Origin: Pseudocercospora fijiensis CIRAD86
Taxonomy: Eukaryota > Ascomycota > Dothideomycetes > Mycosphaerellales > Mycosphaerellaceae
Direction of reading: 5' to 3'
NCBI RefSeq assembly: GCF_000340215.1
Contig: NW_006921533.1
Coordinates: 4,490,979 to 4,554,978, forward strand
DNA: 64,000 nt
Translations under genes and position numbers: made by a program
The notes under the pieces: model-generated
What the model was told of the DNA's origin: nothing
The model's input: only the letters and a program-made list of their open reading frames with translations
The model's database searches: none
In this document: piece by piece, positions 11,501-24,249 of the stretch
Numbering within the stretch: position 1 is the stretch's first letter
How the letters are laid out: every line of letters begins with the position of its first letter

Positions 11501-14500
11501 GCCTATAGCAAATACTGCTAAAAACGCTTATAGCGAGTAGTAATATTCGAAACGCTTATAGCGATAATTATCCGAGATATCTTTAGCGAGTAGTACTTTC
11601 CGGAACGCTTATAGTAGATACTATCTAAAACGCCTATAGTTACTAAATAGTATTCGAACTACTTATAGCGAGTACCTTATATAACGCCTACTGCGAGTAC
11701 CTTATAAAGCGCCTATAGCGAGTACTCTATAGAATATCTATAGCGAGTAGTACTATCCGAAACGCGTAGGCTAAGCCTTTCGAGTATACCGCCTCGAGCA
11801 AATACCGCCGGATTAGGTATAAACGACCGATATAGCATCGGAAATAATACTATCGTAGCCTTACGATATATACTACGACTCCTACAATCTCCGAACCGCT
11901 TACGAACTATATACTACGACTCCTATAATCTCCGAACCGCTCGTAAACTAAGAAATTTTAAAGTTCCTCGGCTATAGCTAAGTAGAGTCGGCTTTTAGCT
12001 TATTTTAAGCCGTAGTAAGCCTAAAGGGGCCGTAAGTACCCTATAAAACGCCTATAGCGAGTACTCTATAGAATACCTATAGCGAGTAGTACTATCCGGA
12101 ACGCGTAGGACAAGCTAACTACTATCTATAACGCCTATAGAAAGTCTAATTTAGAACGTTTATAATAGTAACTTAGTAAGTACTATTCGGAACGCGTATA
12201 GCAAGTCTAATCCGGAGCGCTAATAGTTAGTACTACTATCTATAACGCTTATACTAAGTTCTATTTAGAACGCGCTATATAGCAATTCTAATCCGAAACG
12301 CCTATACTAAGTCTTATCCGAAACGCGTAGAGTAGATACTATCCGGAACGCGTATAGTAAGTCTAATTCGGAACGCTAATAGCAGGTACTACTAAGAACG
12401 CCTATAGCAAGCAGGACTATCTAAAATACCTATAGTAAGTGCTATTTAGAATACCTATAGCAAGTTATATCCGAAACACCTATAGAAAATACTACTAAAG
12501 ACGCCTATAGCGAGTACTCTATAGAATACCTATAGCGAGTAGTACTATATAGAACGCGTAGGACAAGCCTTATTTTAAACGCTTAGTATAGTTGGTCCGA
12601 TATAAACCGGAAGGCGTATACTATACGCAAGTCTAATCCGAAACGCTTATAGAAAGTCTTATCCGGAATGTATAAAGTAAGACTAAGTCTAATCCGAAAC
12701 TAAATACTTATACTAAGCACTATCCGGAAGGCCTATAGCGAGTAGTACTATCCGGAACGCTTATAGCAAATACTATCTAAAACGCCTATAGTTAAATAGC
12801 ATTCGAACTATTTATAGCGAATACCCTATAGGGCCTATATAACGCCTACTACGAGTACTCTATAGAATATCTATAGCGAGTAGTACTATCCGGAACGCGT
12901 AGGATAAGCTAACTATCATCTATAACGCCTATAATAGGTCTAATTTAGAACGCTTACAATACTAAGTACTATTAAGAAGGCGTATAGTAAGTCTAATCCG
13001 GAGCGCTACCTGTTAGTACTACTATCTATAACGCCTATACTAAGTTTTATTTAGAACGCGCTATATAGTAATTCTAATCCGAAACGCTTATACTAAGTCT
13101 TATCCGGAACGCGTAGAGTAAGTACTATCCGGAACGCGTATAGTAGGTCTAATTTAGAACGGTAATAGTAAGTACTATTACGAACGCTTATAGTAAGTAG
13201 TACTTTCTAAAATACCTATAGTAAGTACTATTTATAATACTTAGAGCAAGTTATATCCGAAACGCTTATAGTAAATACTACTAAAAACGCCTATAGCGAG
13301 TAGTAATACTCGAAACGCCTATAGCGGTAACTATCTAAGATATCTATAGCGAGTAGTACTATCCGGAACGCGTAGGACAAGCCTTATTTTAAACGCTTAG
13401 TATAGTTCGTCCTATATAAACCGGAACGCGTATAGCAAGTCTAATAATCTAATCCGAAACGCCTACAGAAAGTCTTATCCGGAATATATAAAGTAAGTCT
13501 AAGTCCAATCTAAGACTAAGTACTTATACTAAGTACTACCCGGAAGGCCTATAGCGAGTAGTACTATCCGGAACGCTTATAGCAAATACTATCTAAAACG
13601 CCTATAGCAAACAGCATTCGAACTACTTAGAGCGAGTAGCCTATATAGCACCTACTACGAGTACCTTATAAAACGCCTATAGCGAGCACTCTATATAATA
13701 CGGTATATCTATAGCAGTAGTACTATCCGGAACGCGCAGGACAGGCCTCATTTTAAACGCTTAGTATAGTTAGTTCTATATAAACCGGTACGCGTATAGC
13801 AAGTCTAATCCGAAACGCTTATAGAAAGTCTTATCTGAAATATATAGAGCAAGTCTAACTATCTAAGTCTAATCCGAAACTAAATACTTATATTAAGTAC
13901 TATCCGGAAGGCTTATAGCGAGTAGTACTATCCGGATTGCGTATAGTAAGTCCAATCCGGAGCGCTAATAGCAAGTACTATTAAGAACGCTTATAGCAAG
14001 TAGTACTATTAAATTACCTATAGTAAGTACTATTTAGAATACTTATAGCAAGTTATATCCGAAACGCTTATAGTAAATACTACTAAACCCGATTATAGCG
14101 AGTAGTAATATTCGAAACGCTTATAGCGGCAACCGTCTAAGATATCTATAGCGAGTAGTACTATCCGGAATGCCTATAGCAAATACTATCTAAAACGCCT
14201 ATAGTTTAATAGTATTCGAACTATTTATAGCGAGTACCCTATATAACGCCTACTACGAGTACCTTATAAAACGCCTATAGCGAGTACTCTATAGGATACC
14301 TATAGCGAGTAGTACTATCCGGAACGCGTAGGATAAGCCTTATTTTAAACGCTTAGTATATTTAGGCCTATATAAACCGGAACGCGTATAGCGGGTCTAA
14401 TCTAAAATACCTATAGAAAGTCCTATCCGGAATATATAGAGTAAGTCTAAGTCTAATCCGAAACCAAATGCCTATATTAAGTACTACCCGGAAGGCCTAT

Positions 14501-17040
14501 AGCGAGTAGTACTATAATACTGTCCGGAACGCTTATAGCAAACACTATCTGGAACGCCTATAGGCTGGCTATAGCTAAATAGTATTCGAACTATTTATAG
14601 CGAGTACCTTATATAACGCCTACTACGAGTACCCTACAAAACGCCTATAGCGAGTACTCTATAGAATATCTATAGCGAGTAGCACTATCCGGAACGCGTA
14701 GGATAAGCTAACTATTATCTATAACGCCTATAAAAAGTCTAATTTAGAACGCCTATAATACTAAGTACTATTTAGAATACGAAGGTCTATTTAAAACGCG
14801 CTATATAGCAATTCTAATCCGAAATGCCTATACTAAGTCTTATCCGAAACGCGTAGAGTAAGACTATCCGGAACGCTAATAGTAAGTACTACTAAGAACG
14901 CTTATAGCAAGTAGGACTATCTAAAGTACCTATAGCAAGTGCTATTTAGAATACGTATAGCAAGTCTAATCCGAAACGCCTATAGCAAATACTACTAAAA
15001 GCGCTTATAGCGAGTAGTAATATTCGAAACGCTTGTAGCGGTAACTATATCATCCGAGATATCTATAGCAAGTAGTACTATCCGGAACGCTTATAGCAAA
15101 CACTATCTAAAACGCCTATAGCAAACAGTATTTTAACTACCTATAGCGAGTACCCTATATAACGCCTGCTACGAGTACCTTAGAGAACGCCTATAGCGAG
15201 CACTCTATAGAATACCTATAGCAAGTAGTACTGTCCGGAACGCGTAGGACAAGCCTTATTTTAAACGCTTAGTATAGTTAGTCCGATATAAACCGGAACG
15301 CGTATAGCAAGTCTAATCCGAAGTGCTGCTAAGAACGCTTATAGCAAGTAGTACGATCTAAAATACCTATAGTAAGTACTGTTTAGAATACTAATAGCAA
15401 GTTATATCGGAAGCGCTTATAGTAAATACTACTAAAAACGCTTATAGCGAGTAGTAACATTCGAAACGCTTATAGCGGTAACTATTTAAGATATCTATAG
15501 CGAGCAGTACTATCCGGATCGCCTATAGTAAAGACTATCTAAAACGCCTAAAGCTAAACAGTATTCGAACTACCTATAGCGAGTACCCTATATAACGCCT
15601 ACTACGAGTACTCTATAAATATAGGAATTTCAATTTAGAACACTTATAATCCTAAGTACTATTTGGAACGTATATAGTAAGTCTAATCCGGAGCGCTAAC
15701 AGTTAGTACTACTATCTATAGCGCCTATACTAAGTTTTATTTAAAACGCGCTATATAGTAATTCTAATCCGGAACGCTTCTACTAAGTCTAATCCGGAAC
15801 GCGTAGCGTAAGCACTATCCGGAACGTATATAGCAAGTCTAATTCGCAACGCTAATAGCAAGTACTATTAAAATTTAAGTACGCTTATAGCAAGCGGTAC
15901 TACCTAAAGTGCCTATAGTAAGTACTATTTAGAATACTTATAGCAAGAAGTACTATATTATATCCGAAACGCTTATAGTAAACACTATTTCAAACGCCTA
16001 TAGGAAATAGTATTCGAACTACCTATAGTAAGTACCCTATATAACGCCTACTACGAGTATCCTATAGGGCGCCTATAGCGAGTGCTCTATAGAATATCTA
16101 TAGCGAGCAGTACTATCCGGAACGCGTAGGACAAGCCTTATTTTACACGCTTAGTACAGTATAAACCGGAAGGCGTATAGCAAGTCTAATCCGAAACGCT
16201 TATAGAACGTCTTATCCGGAATATATAAAGTAAGTCTAAGTCTAATCCGAAACTAAATACTTATACGAAGCACTATCCGGAAGGCCTATAGCGAGTAGTA
16301 CTATCCGGAACGCTTATAGCAAATACTATCTAAAACGCCTATAGTTAAATAGCATTCGAACTATCTATAGCGAGTACCCTATATAACGCCTATAGCGAGT
16401 ACTCTATAGAATATCTATAGCGAGTAGTACTATCCGGAACGCGTAGGATAAGCTAACTATTATCTATAACGCCTATAATAGGTCTAATTCAGAACGCTTA
16501 TAATACTAAGTACTATTTGGAACGCGTATAGTAAGTCTAATAACTCTAATCCGGAGCGCTAACAGTTAGTACTACTGTCTATAACGCCTATACTAAGTTT
16601 TATTTAGAACGCACTATATAGCAATTATAATCCGAAACGCTTATACTAAGTCTTATCCGGAACGCGTAGAGGAAGTCTATCCGGAACGCAAATAGCAAGT
16701 ACTATTAGGAACGCTTATAGTAAGTAGGACTATCTAAAATACCTATAGTAAGTCCTATTTAGAATACTTATAGCAAGTCTAATCCGAAACGCTTATAGTA
16801 AATACTACTAAAAACGCTTATAGCGAGTAGCAATATTCGAAACGCTTATAGCGGTAACTGTCCGAGATAGCTATAGCGAGTAGTCCTATCCGAAACGCTT
16901 ATAGCAAATACTATCTAAAACGCCTATAGTTAAATAGGATTCGAACTATTTATAGCGAGTACCTTATCTAACGCCTACTATAAGTACCCTATAAAACGCC
17001 TATAGCGAGTAGTACTATCCGGAACGCGTAGGATAAGCCT
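8580..17040. repeat. 8.5-kb minisatellite of about 23-28-bp units with higher-order repeats
   Basis: The whole stretch is built from a degenerate unit with core AACGCNTATAGNAAGTACTAT, usually followed by CCGG or a variant. Several hundred copies are present. Neighbouring units differ, but the same series of variants recurs: the anchor CGGAGCGCTAACAG (or a close form) appears near 9088, 10218, 11225, 12211, 12997, 15688 and 16550, giving higher-order spacings of about 0.8-1.1 kb. A second anchor, GCGTAGGAYAAGC, recurs about sixteen times. CA and TG are rare, consistent with RIP. No open frame of note is present. The array begins within about 50 bp of the left inverted repeat. Confidence 0.9.
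11775..12035. repeat. Non-satellite module inside the array, copy 1
   Basis: About 260 bp interrupts the array, starting CCTTTCGAGTATACCGCCTCG and ending near AAGCCTAAAGGGGCCG. A related copy closes the array at 17037-17310. This copy has an internal duplication (ACGACTCCTAYAATCTCCG twice) and has lost many CpG and GC pairs relative to copy 2. Confidence 0.7.
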
Positions 17041-17310
17041 TTCGAGCCTACCGCTCCGAGCAAATACCGCCGGATTAGGCGCGAACGATACCGCCTCGAG
17101 CAAAAAACGCCGCCGGATTAGGCGTAAACGACGGAGACGGCCTCGGAAACACTGCTATCGCGGCGCCGGAGCGTTATAGTCGATCCTGCGACTCCTACGC
17201 CCTCCGGACCGCGCGAGAATCGAGAAATTTTAAAGTTCCTCGCCGCCGACTAATTAGAGTCGGCTTTTCGGTCGTTTTAAGCCGCACTAAGCCTAAAAGG
17301 GCCCTAACTT
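17037..17310. repeat. Non-satellite module at the right edge of the array, copy 2
   Basis: It shares with copy 1 the segments CTCGAGCAAA, GCCGGATTAGG, GAAATTTTAAAGTTCCTCG and AGAGTCGGCTTTT. It keeps more GC-rich sequence (GCGGCGCCGGAGCG), so it is less mutated than the copy at 11775-12035. It marks the end of the minisatellite. Confidence 0.7.
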
Positions 17311-17900
17311 TTGTTAAGTTGTTATATTATAGACTTCTAAGCGGGTTGGCTTAACACAATCGATAGTATATAGATCTACTATAATACGTTAGATACGCCT
17401 ATAATATTAGTAGTAGATACCTTATAGTATGCTTTGACTTCGGTTAACTTAGTATATCATATTTCGTCGTGTGTGTTATTTAGTAGATGCGATAAATCGT
17501 AAAGCTACTCGAAGGTGGATTACGGCTATTTCGGAAGGTAGGCTAAGCCCTACTCCGCTGCTTTCTACGAAGGGCGATTTTGTTAATAGCCTACAACTAT
17601 AGTAACATAGCATAACAATGCGACGGTATACAAGTATTCGGACAATAGCGCCTCGAAAGTATGCATTAAGACCTCTTATTCTATCTAGAAATCACAAAAT
17701 TCTATCTAGTAGAACGCGAGCAGCACTATTACTAAGACTATAGCTTTACAACCCCTCCTAGGCAGCTAGGACGATAACGCGTTGCTCGAGTCGCAGCAGT
17801 CTTAAGCCTTCGTAGACTCTTAAGCAGACGATCCCTTACTAAACGATACTTAATCCGCTTTAGACAACACTTAGTCCGTCTTCTAAGAGACTTAAGATAC
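17311..17900. other. RIP-mutated spacer before the Harbinger core
   Basis: Around 600 bp with no identified coding domain. It lies between the minisatellite and the Myb/SANT-like relic. It may contain the border of the inner PIF/Harbinger element, but I could not pair its end with a convincing inverted repeat. Confidence 0.4.
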
Positions 17901-18885
17901 GAATAAGGCTACTACTTAGGCAGGTAGCAGGTTAAAGGATAGAAAGAAGCGAGAAGTATGCTAGACAGACGAGATAAAGGACATCCTTATAAATAGCTAT
18001 AGGGACGAGGTTATTACTAACAACTACGTAGACCTTAACCTTAAGGATAAAGCGAAGACTCGCATTACGGACAAGCTAACTATTGCCAATAGCAACGAGC
18101 CTGTAGCTTAGTCTTACTGCAATACTCGACTTAGCTAGTATCGTAGTCTATTTGCTTAGTATTAGCTGCTTACAAGCCCTTCCTTCTAAGGCTCTGGATT
18201 TAGTATTAATCTAGTTACTAAGGCCATTACTGCACCGACAGAAGTATAGAATAACTATCTTACTAGAAAGGCTACTAAGCATGCTAGCAAGCTAAGATAC
18301 GGCCTACCTAACTACCTAGAGATCTGCAAGGTTATCTTTGCTAGCAAGACTGCTACTAGTGTTTACGCACGCCGTAGACCGCTAACAACTAGTCCAATTG
18401 CTACACTAACACCTGCTGTAAATACAGCGCCCTTAGCTCTAATAGAGCCGGCTTAAGAGGGTAGCTCGGACAAAGACAATCTCCTTCTAACTACTGTCGA
18501 CTCTTCTGCTATACTAGACGGTATACTAACTCCCGGCTCGAAGCGTAAAGGACAGCCAATTACGCCTGTAATACCTACAAAAGTTAGCCGCTAGCAGGGA
18601 GCTAGACTACTCGTAGATAGCTTTAAGGAAGCAATAATAGCTATTAAAGAGAGGGACTACTTCCGAGAGTCTCTAGTCCTTATAGCTGTTAAGGACATAA
18701 CCTATAACAACGACATTCTACGCGCTATATAGCGCAAGCTAAAGGGCTCGGACCTTAACGCTATCCTCTTTGTTACAAGGGACAAGGCATACCGCCGCAA
18801 AGAGCTAGCGGAAGTAGCCGACGATATAGGTAAATGCACAGAGGGCATAGAGATTGCCGCCGGTAGTAGATCTATCGACTAATTA
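17900..18885 (+). pseudogene. PIF/Harbinger accessory protein with Myb/SANT-like domain (Myb_DNA-bind_3 type), RIP-degraded
   Basis: In PIF/Harbinger elements a second protein with a Myb/SANT-like domain binds the transposon ends and helps bring in the transposase. Plus-strand translation shows DEIKDILINSYRDEV, then after a frame change GFSINLVTKAITAPTEVWNN (as far as read) followed by KLRYGLPNYLEICKVIF and KTAT. This follows the family layout 'GF.wd..t..vta...vW..yl...p....lr...lpny..l..if....a.G'. A charged C-terminal region follows to a stop near 18883. Stops replace Trp and Gln codons. It converges with the transposase relic at 19530-20300. Confidence 0.7.
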
Positions 18886-19529
18886 GCGGCTAGATTTGAG
18901 CCACTTTTGTCGTAGAGATTCGAGGTAGCTTCGAGCTAACCTGCTACTATTACTGCTTAACAACTACAACCCCGATTATTACTAAATTCGTATCGCTCCT
19001 TAGATATATATATATTACACTCCACTTCAAATTTGACATCGTTTAGTCTATTATGTGTCGAGTTCTACAGCTATATAGGTCTTTAGTAATCGTCGTCGTT
19101 CTCCGCTTACCTAGCTACCTCTTAACTATTACAACCCCGCTATTCGCCTCCGAGTAGGCTATTACAAGCTAGCATTTCGACTTCACCCTTTACCTGCCCC
19201 TATACTACAACTACAATACCGGAACTATACATTACCGGTACGGCGATTATAGAGCTAATTACTACGAACAACCGCATCTAGAAGTTATATTAATCGGACA
19301 AGAATTAAGCTTACTAGGTCGATAGAGAAGGAATATAAGAATGTTAGGAAATAGCGACTTATACAGCTTAGAAACAACTACTTCTACGCGGCATTCTATA
19401 TTAATAGACTTAAACCGGCGGCTCTTGTCTACGCCGCACTAACTCTTCCTTATATTGCTTCTAATTAAAGGACGATATTATGTCCCTCTTCTATACTATA
19501 GCCTTGCTCTCCTTATTATAGTTAATCCT
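18886..19529. other. Spacer between convergent Harbinger relics
   Basis: RIP-mutated sequence of about 640 bp between the 3' ends of the Myb-like relic and the DDE transposase relic. No domain recognised on either strand. Confidence 0.4.
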
Positions 19530-20300
19530 GTCCGGATTGCCTTAGTTATAAGCCCTCTTAGTAGTAGCACGGCGTTAACTCGCAAACCGACGCTCCTTGT
19601 CTTTAAATAGCGAGTCTAATAGATTATAGCACCTAATGAAGTTGTATAGGCAAACCAGCGCATATATAAGATTAACCTGCGTCTCAATACTATATAGTAG
19701 ACCGCTTTCGAGTCTATAGATAGCCTACCGTACCTTGAATACGCTAAACGTCCGCTCGACGACGTTGCGAAGGCTCGAATGCCGGAGGTTAAACAGTTCC
19801 TTCGTATTAACTAGACGTTAGTTACCTTGTTGCTATTCCTTTAGATAGTAACGAGTAGAAGGATAAGGCACTATCGAGATACGGCTACTTAGATAGCTAG
19901 CATCGGCAAGGAAGTACCTGTCTTCTAGCAGTAAAGAGCTAAAGCCGTTTTTCTCGCGCATATATAATAATACGCCTAAGTCGTTTGTAGAGCCCTCCTA
20001 TCTAGCGAGAACATACGTAAACCGCATATTAAAGTCTATAACTGCTAGTACGTTCTGCGAGATGCGGCCCTTCCGGTTACGCTAAGGTATCTGCTTAGCA
20101 ACTAGTACACGCATATTTATATAAGTGCTATCTATAGCTACCTCCTCTTAGGCGCTCCGAGTGTTGTAGATTCTTCTACGTAATTCTGTATCCTTAGGCA
20201 TCGACACTAACCACATTAGGTATAGAGAAAGCTATAGCGGAGCGCCTAAAGTCAAACCGTTCCTCCTCTATATAAGTCCCCGAATACGAAAGTAGTTACA
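19530..20300 (-). pseudogene. PIF/Harbinger DDE transposase (DDE_Tnp_4), RIP-degraded
   Basis: Minus-strand translation gives, in order, IDSTYINMRV (first catalytic Asp block, normally D.THI), NRKGRISQNVLAVIDFNMRF, TYVLA followed by a mutated GWEGS and NDLGVL (second Asp), RYFLADASY, and ELFNLRHSSLRNVVERTFSV (third acidic residue in the NLRH..RN..ER.F block). These are the standard DDE_Tnp_4 blocks in the right order. Several TAG codons sit at expected Trp or Gln positions, and the N-terminal part upstream of 20300 is not recognisable. The gene cannot make a full protein. Together with the Myb-like ORF it forms the two-gene core of a PIF/Harbinger transposon. Confidence 0.88.
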
Positions 20301-20734
20301 AATCTATATAGCCTAACAACTACGCAAAATAGTAAAAAGTTGTTAGTAGTATAGTTATGCGTTATAAAATAATCTCTTAGATTGTCTATATAAAGTAGTC
20401 GCGAAAACGTTAATTAAGAGATTAATTTTTAGTCTTCTAAGACGACTTGCCCGAATACTCCGTTTGTATCTACCTACTATGTGTTACTTACCTACAAACA
20501 GTATATGCAACGCTAAGCGAAGCACGTACGGCCCGTCGCATTAACTACCTCTCCAATCTCCGCGCTTTAGAATGCCTCAAAACTACCGCCCTTGTCTTAA
20601 TATTACTATCTAGGGCTAACAAGGCACCGTCTACCTTTAATACTAACGCGCTATTGTATCGACCTCTCTAGTACTTACGCGTATACGCATATATATCTAG
20701 CCGCCTCGCGTATATTTAAAGGTCGATCCTACTG

Positions 20735-20735
<1 letters not shown>
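20301..20735. other. RIP-mutated spacer
   Basis: Around 430 bp between the transposase relic and the GCC microsatellite. A 74-codon open frame at 20447-20671 shows no domain and is probably chance. Confidence 0.4.

Positions 20736-20765
<30 letters not shown>
20736..20765. repeat. (CGC)10 trinucleotide microsatellite
   Basis: A perfect CGC/GCC run of ten units, followed by CATCTACTACC. It has no CA or TG site and so would be untouched by RIP. Confidence 0.9.
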
Positions 20766-20769
20766 ATCT

Positions 20770-23700
20770 ACTACCGATAATAATGCTACTAAAATTAGGT
20801 AGTAGCGAGAAGTAGCGCCGCGCCTAGGTAAAGAAAGATAAGGCAGCTAAGACCGGATCTTAGAAGAAGAAGAAAGGCGACTAGCCTATCGGACCTAAAC
20901 TACTAGGTCGTACTACTATTAGTCGAGAGTCGCTAGACTTTAGCTATCTACTACTAGTCGAGTAGCTAGCTAGAAAGAGTAACTATAAAGCCTAGTTCTA
21001 GTAGCGCTGCGATAAGATCTTTAATACTAATACATTACTCGAGCAAGTATAGCAGTTAGTCTACGATGCGATGCGTACCCTAGAAGCTATTAACGTACAT
21101 CGCGACATTATTACCTAAGGACTACGAAAGATTCTCGATAAGATGCATCTAGGTAAGGGCTTTATACTAAAGGAATCCTAGATCTATAGTGTCTAGGCTC
21201 TCGTATTTGCCTGCTCTAATGTGATAATAGTAGCTAAGACTAGCGAAGGCAAGAGTTTGCCTTTTTAGGCCTTTAGCCTATTAACAGGCATAGTAGTTAT
21301 TGAAATTACTCTATTAAATCGTCTTAGTAAGGAGCATATAGAGGATGTGCGCGAGACTGCCCGACAAGCCAACTATCTGATTAATGTAGTTAATATTACC
21401 GTAGAGAATAAGAGTATAGATCGTAACCTATTTTAGAAGATTATAGATAGCAAGGTCCACTATATTATCCTTAGTCTAGAAACTGCAGCTAGCGAGGATT
21501 TCCGAGCTATTATTCGAGACCTAAAGGCCCGGGCTCGGATTGGTTTAGTTGTAATCGACGAGATGTACCTAGTAGCGAAGTAGAAGGAGTTTCGTAAGGA
21601 ATATGCCTAGATCTTCTCGCTGCGGAAGCTGCTACGTACCGATACGGTATAGTTAGGCTATTCTGCTACTAGTAAGTAGATCGAGCTAAGCTAAACTGAA
21701 CCGAGCTAACTATCGCTAGTATCTAAGGAAACAGAGGACTTTATAGCTAAGAACGGTAGCTTCCGACCTCTTAGAAATAAACCGTATAAGACCAAGGTTC
21801 TCCGTAGTAGTATTAATCGACTAGATACTATATACATCTTGCGGACTATCGACAAAGACTAGCTTAGAGGGTATAACTACCTATACTTCGCAATCGATAG
21901 AGCCTTCGATCTAGAAAGCAAGGAAGCTATACCTTAAGGCATTAAGAAGGCTCTGCTATTTATTAATAGTCGGAAGTCTGTATAAGAGCTAGCTAGTGTT
22001 ATTCTAATATAGCTAGTTGCTATAATATCTACCTATAGCGATCCAAAAAAGCGATATATATAGAGCAATGCTAGTGTAAATGTTTATACTACCGTCTCGT
22101 TCTATACTAGTAGCGTAGCTAAGCGCGACTAGACTCGTCGATACAAGCAATATAGTCGTACTATAGAGGGCCCCGATAGCCTATCGAACATTCGCATTAT
22201 AATCGCTACGACTGCGTTTAGTATCGGTCTAAACATCCTAGATATCGAGATTGTCGCCTAGATTAAGTATCCGATAACTCGAGACATTAAAGATTTAATA
22301 TAGCGACTTAGTTGTGTTAGTCGTACCCTTCTATAGTAGGGCAAGCGGAGTATAGCCTTAGTCTTCTTGCTATACCTAATTAATAACAGCAAGAAGCAGC
22401 CTCGTCCTAATTCTTATTATTTAGCGATAAGAGTCCGAAGATTATACTAGCATCGCTATACGCTAGGCCGTTCCTTAAGCCTATCGCAGTTACAAATTCC
22501 CGGAGAGGATGCTAAGGGAGACTACGGCGATACGAGTGCTACTAGCGATATAGATGCAGATACAGATACAGATGCTAGTACAGATCCGAAGTATTAGACT
22601 AAGGCAGAGATAGCTGCCCGCGAGAAGATTCTAAAGATCTAGATGCATTTCTAGAACGATCGATATCGAGACTATAGTATCTGCCCTCGTAAGGTAATCC
22701 TCTAGTACCTTAGCGAGGATAAGGTAATGTATCTATAAGACCTACTACCGAGCGAGCACTGCTATAATGCCTATAACTCTGCCCTCGATCTCCTTTACAA
22801 TAGTAGGCTACCGGCAGAAGCTATAGGTCTAATCTTCCGTAAGCTAGGAAATAGGATACGTCCGGCTATTGCCTTCTAGAAGCTATAGGCCTAGTTGTCT
22901 TCTAAGAATAACAAGTACCTAGAATAGACTTATCGCTATATGTTCGACCTGCCGTTAAAGACTATACTAGAAGACCGTAGGCTGTAGAGTATCTGTAATG
23001 TGTTTACTACTGCGAGCTAGCTCGAGCAATAGGAGGATATTATCGTTAATTAGCGGCTATTTAAGTAGAAGTCGGTCGATTTTATCGACTAGTTTAAAGC
23101 TTAGGATATCGACTAGCGCCTATTTGCGTTATACGAGCTAATTAATAAGATTAAGCGAATCGGTATAAGTGTCTTTGCTAAGTGGAAGGCTAGTCTTAAT
23201 GCGAAAGCTAAGAAGCGCGTAGATAAGCAACGCGTAGTAGAGGAAGAGAAGAAAGCTACTACTACTACTACTACTGCTAGACTCGCTTCTAGTTCTTAAT
23301 CTACGGCCGGCCGACCCGTATTGCTAAATACTTCGACAGTGTCTCTAGTATAGCGCCTTACCGTATAGAACGCTACGCGAAATGCCGTCTAGGCCGGTAT
23401 TATAGAGTCCTCTCGTAGCGAGGCAGCTAGGATAGGTCTTCGTACGAATTAGATCGAGAGAGCGACTACCGCTACTACTACTTCTAGTCCTAGTACTAGC
23501 CCTAGGCTACCTAGTCGGATAGTTACGCTTAATATAGTGCTTCTAGGCAATCTAGCCTCTACCTTTCTATCCGCTTCGGCTGTTGCTATAGGTACTACTA
23601 TCGCTCGTAGTCCGGATAATCCGCGTAATAAGCGTCCTACCTCTATAAGCCTAGTAACAAGCTAGGTACCTCGATATAGAGCGCGCCGGATTAATTAAGT

Positions 23701-23880
23701 TGAATCGGAGCGAGCTAAGAGAGCCGAGCAGTTATTAAGTATAGTTACTCGCACTACTAAGGAGAGAGGTAGCCGTAAGCTACGTAGGAACCGTACGCTA
23801 TTAGAAGCTAGTCTCCGTCTTATAGGCTAGTTACTAGGTAGCTCGCCGATAGGATTACTAAGCCGTCGCCGCTAACCCTG
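20770..23880 (+). pseudogene. RecQ-like DNA helicase (telomere-linked-helicase type), RIP-degraded
   Basis: Plus-strand translation shows Walker A-like AKTSEGKS near 21237, ITLLNRL (motif Ia region), YIILSLETA (motif 'vvSPE'), VVIDEMYLV near 21553 (Walker B, DEAH-like with Met/Tyr), then YSATSK (motif III). The second RecA-like lobe follows: INSRKSV, the block ending RIIIATTAFSIGLNI near 22220 (motif V), and RLSCVSRTLL near 22315 (motif VI, normally QRxGRAGR). Stops occur at Trp and Gln positions. A Thr/Ser-rich tail runs to about 23880. RecQ-type helicases of this layout are known at fungal chromosome ends; this copy lies inside a mobile block between genes. The N-terminal region before 21000 is Lys/Arg-rich and unrecognised. 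Confidence 0.8.
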
Positions 23881-23889
23881 CCTAGTTTA

Positions 23890-24170
23890 GCTGCTTCTGC
23901 GAGAGCTAGCGCTAGAATTAGCGCTAGAATTAGCGCTAGAATTGGCACTAGAAATAGCGCTAGAAATGGCACTAGAAATGGCGCTAGAAATAGCGCTAGA
24001 AATGGCGCTAGAAATAGTACTAGAATTGGCGGTAAATTGGCGCTAGAAATAGCAGTAGAATAGCGCTAGAAATAGTAGTAGAATAGCGCTAGAAATAGCA
24101 GTAGAATAGCGCTAGAAATAGCAGTAGAATAGGCAGTAGAAATGGCGCTAGAAATAGCATTAATAACATC
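23890..24170. repeat. Tandem array of a 12-bp (AGCGCTAGAAAT) unit
   Basis: Around twenty copies of AGCGCTAGAAAT/GGCACTAGAAAT and variants such as AGCAGTAGAATA. It directly follows the helicase relic. Confidence 0.85.
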
Positions 24171-24249
24171 CGTTATAGCTACCCTTCTATTATGTCCTTA
24201 TAAGCTCGCTAAGTCCTTGTCCTATCCCCGGAAAAGTGAGCCGTAATAC

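Noticed and set aside
20447..20671. 74-codon open frame as a gene
   Set aside because: It lies in RIP-mutated DNA, has no domain and overlaps the region upstream of the minus-strand transposase relic.
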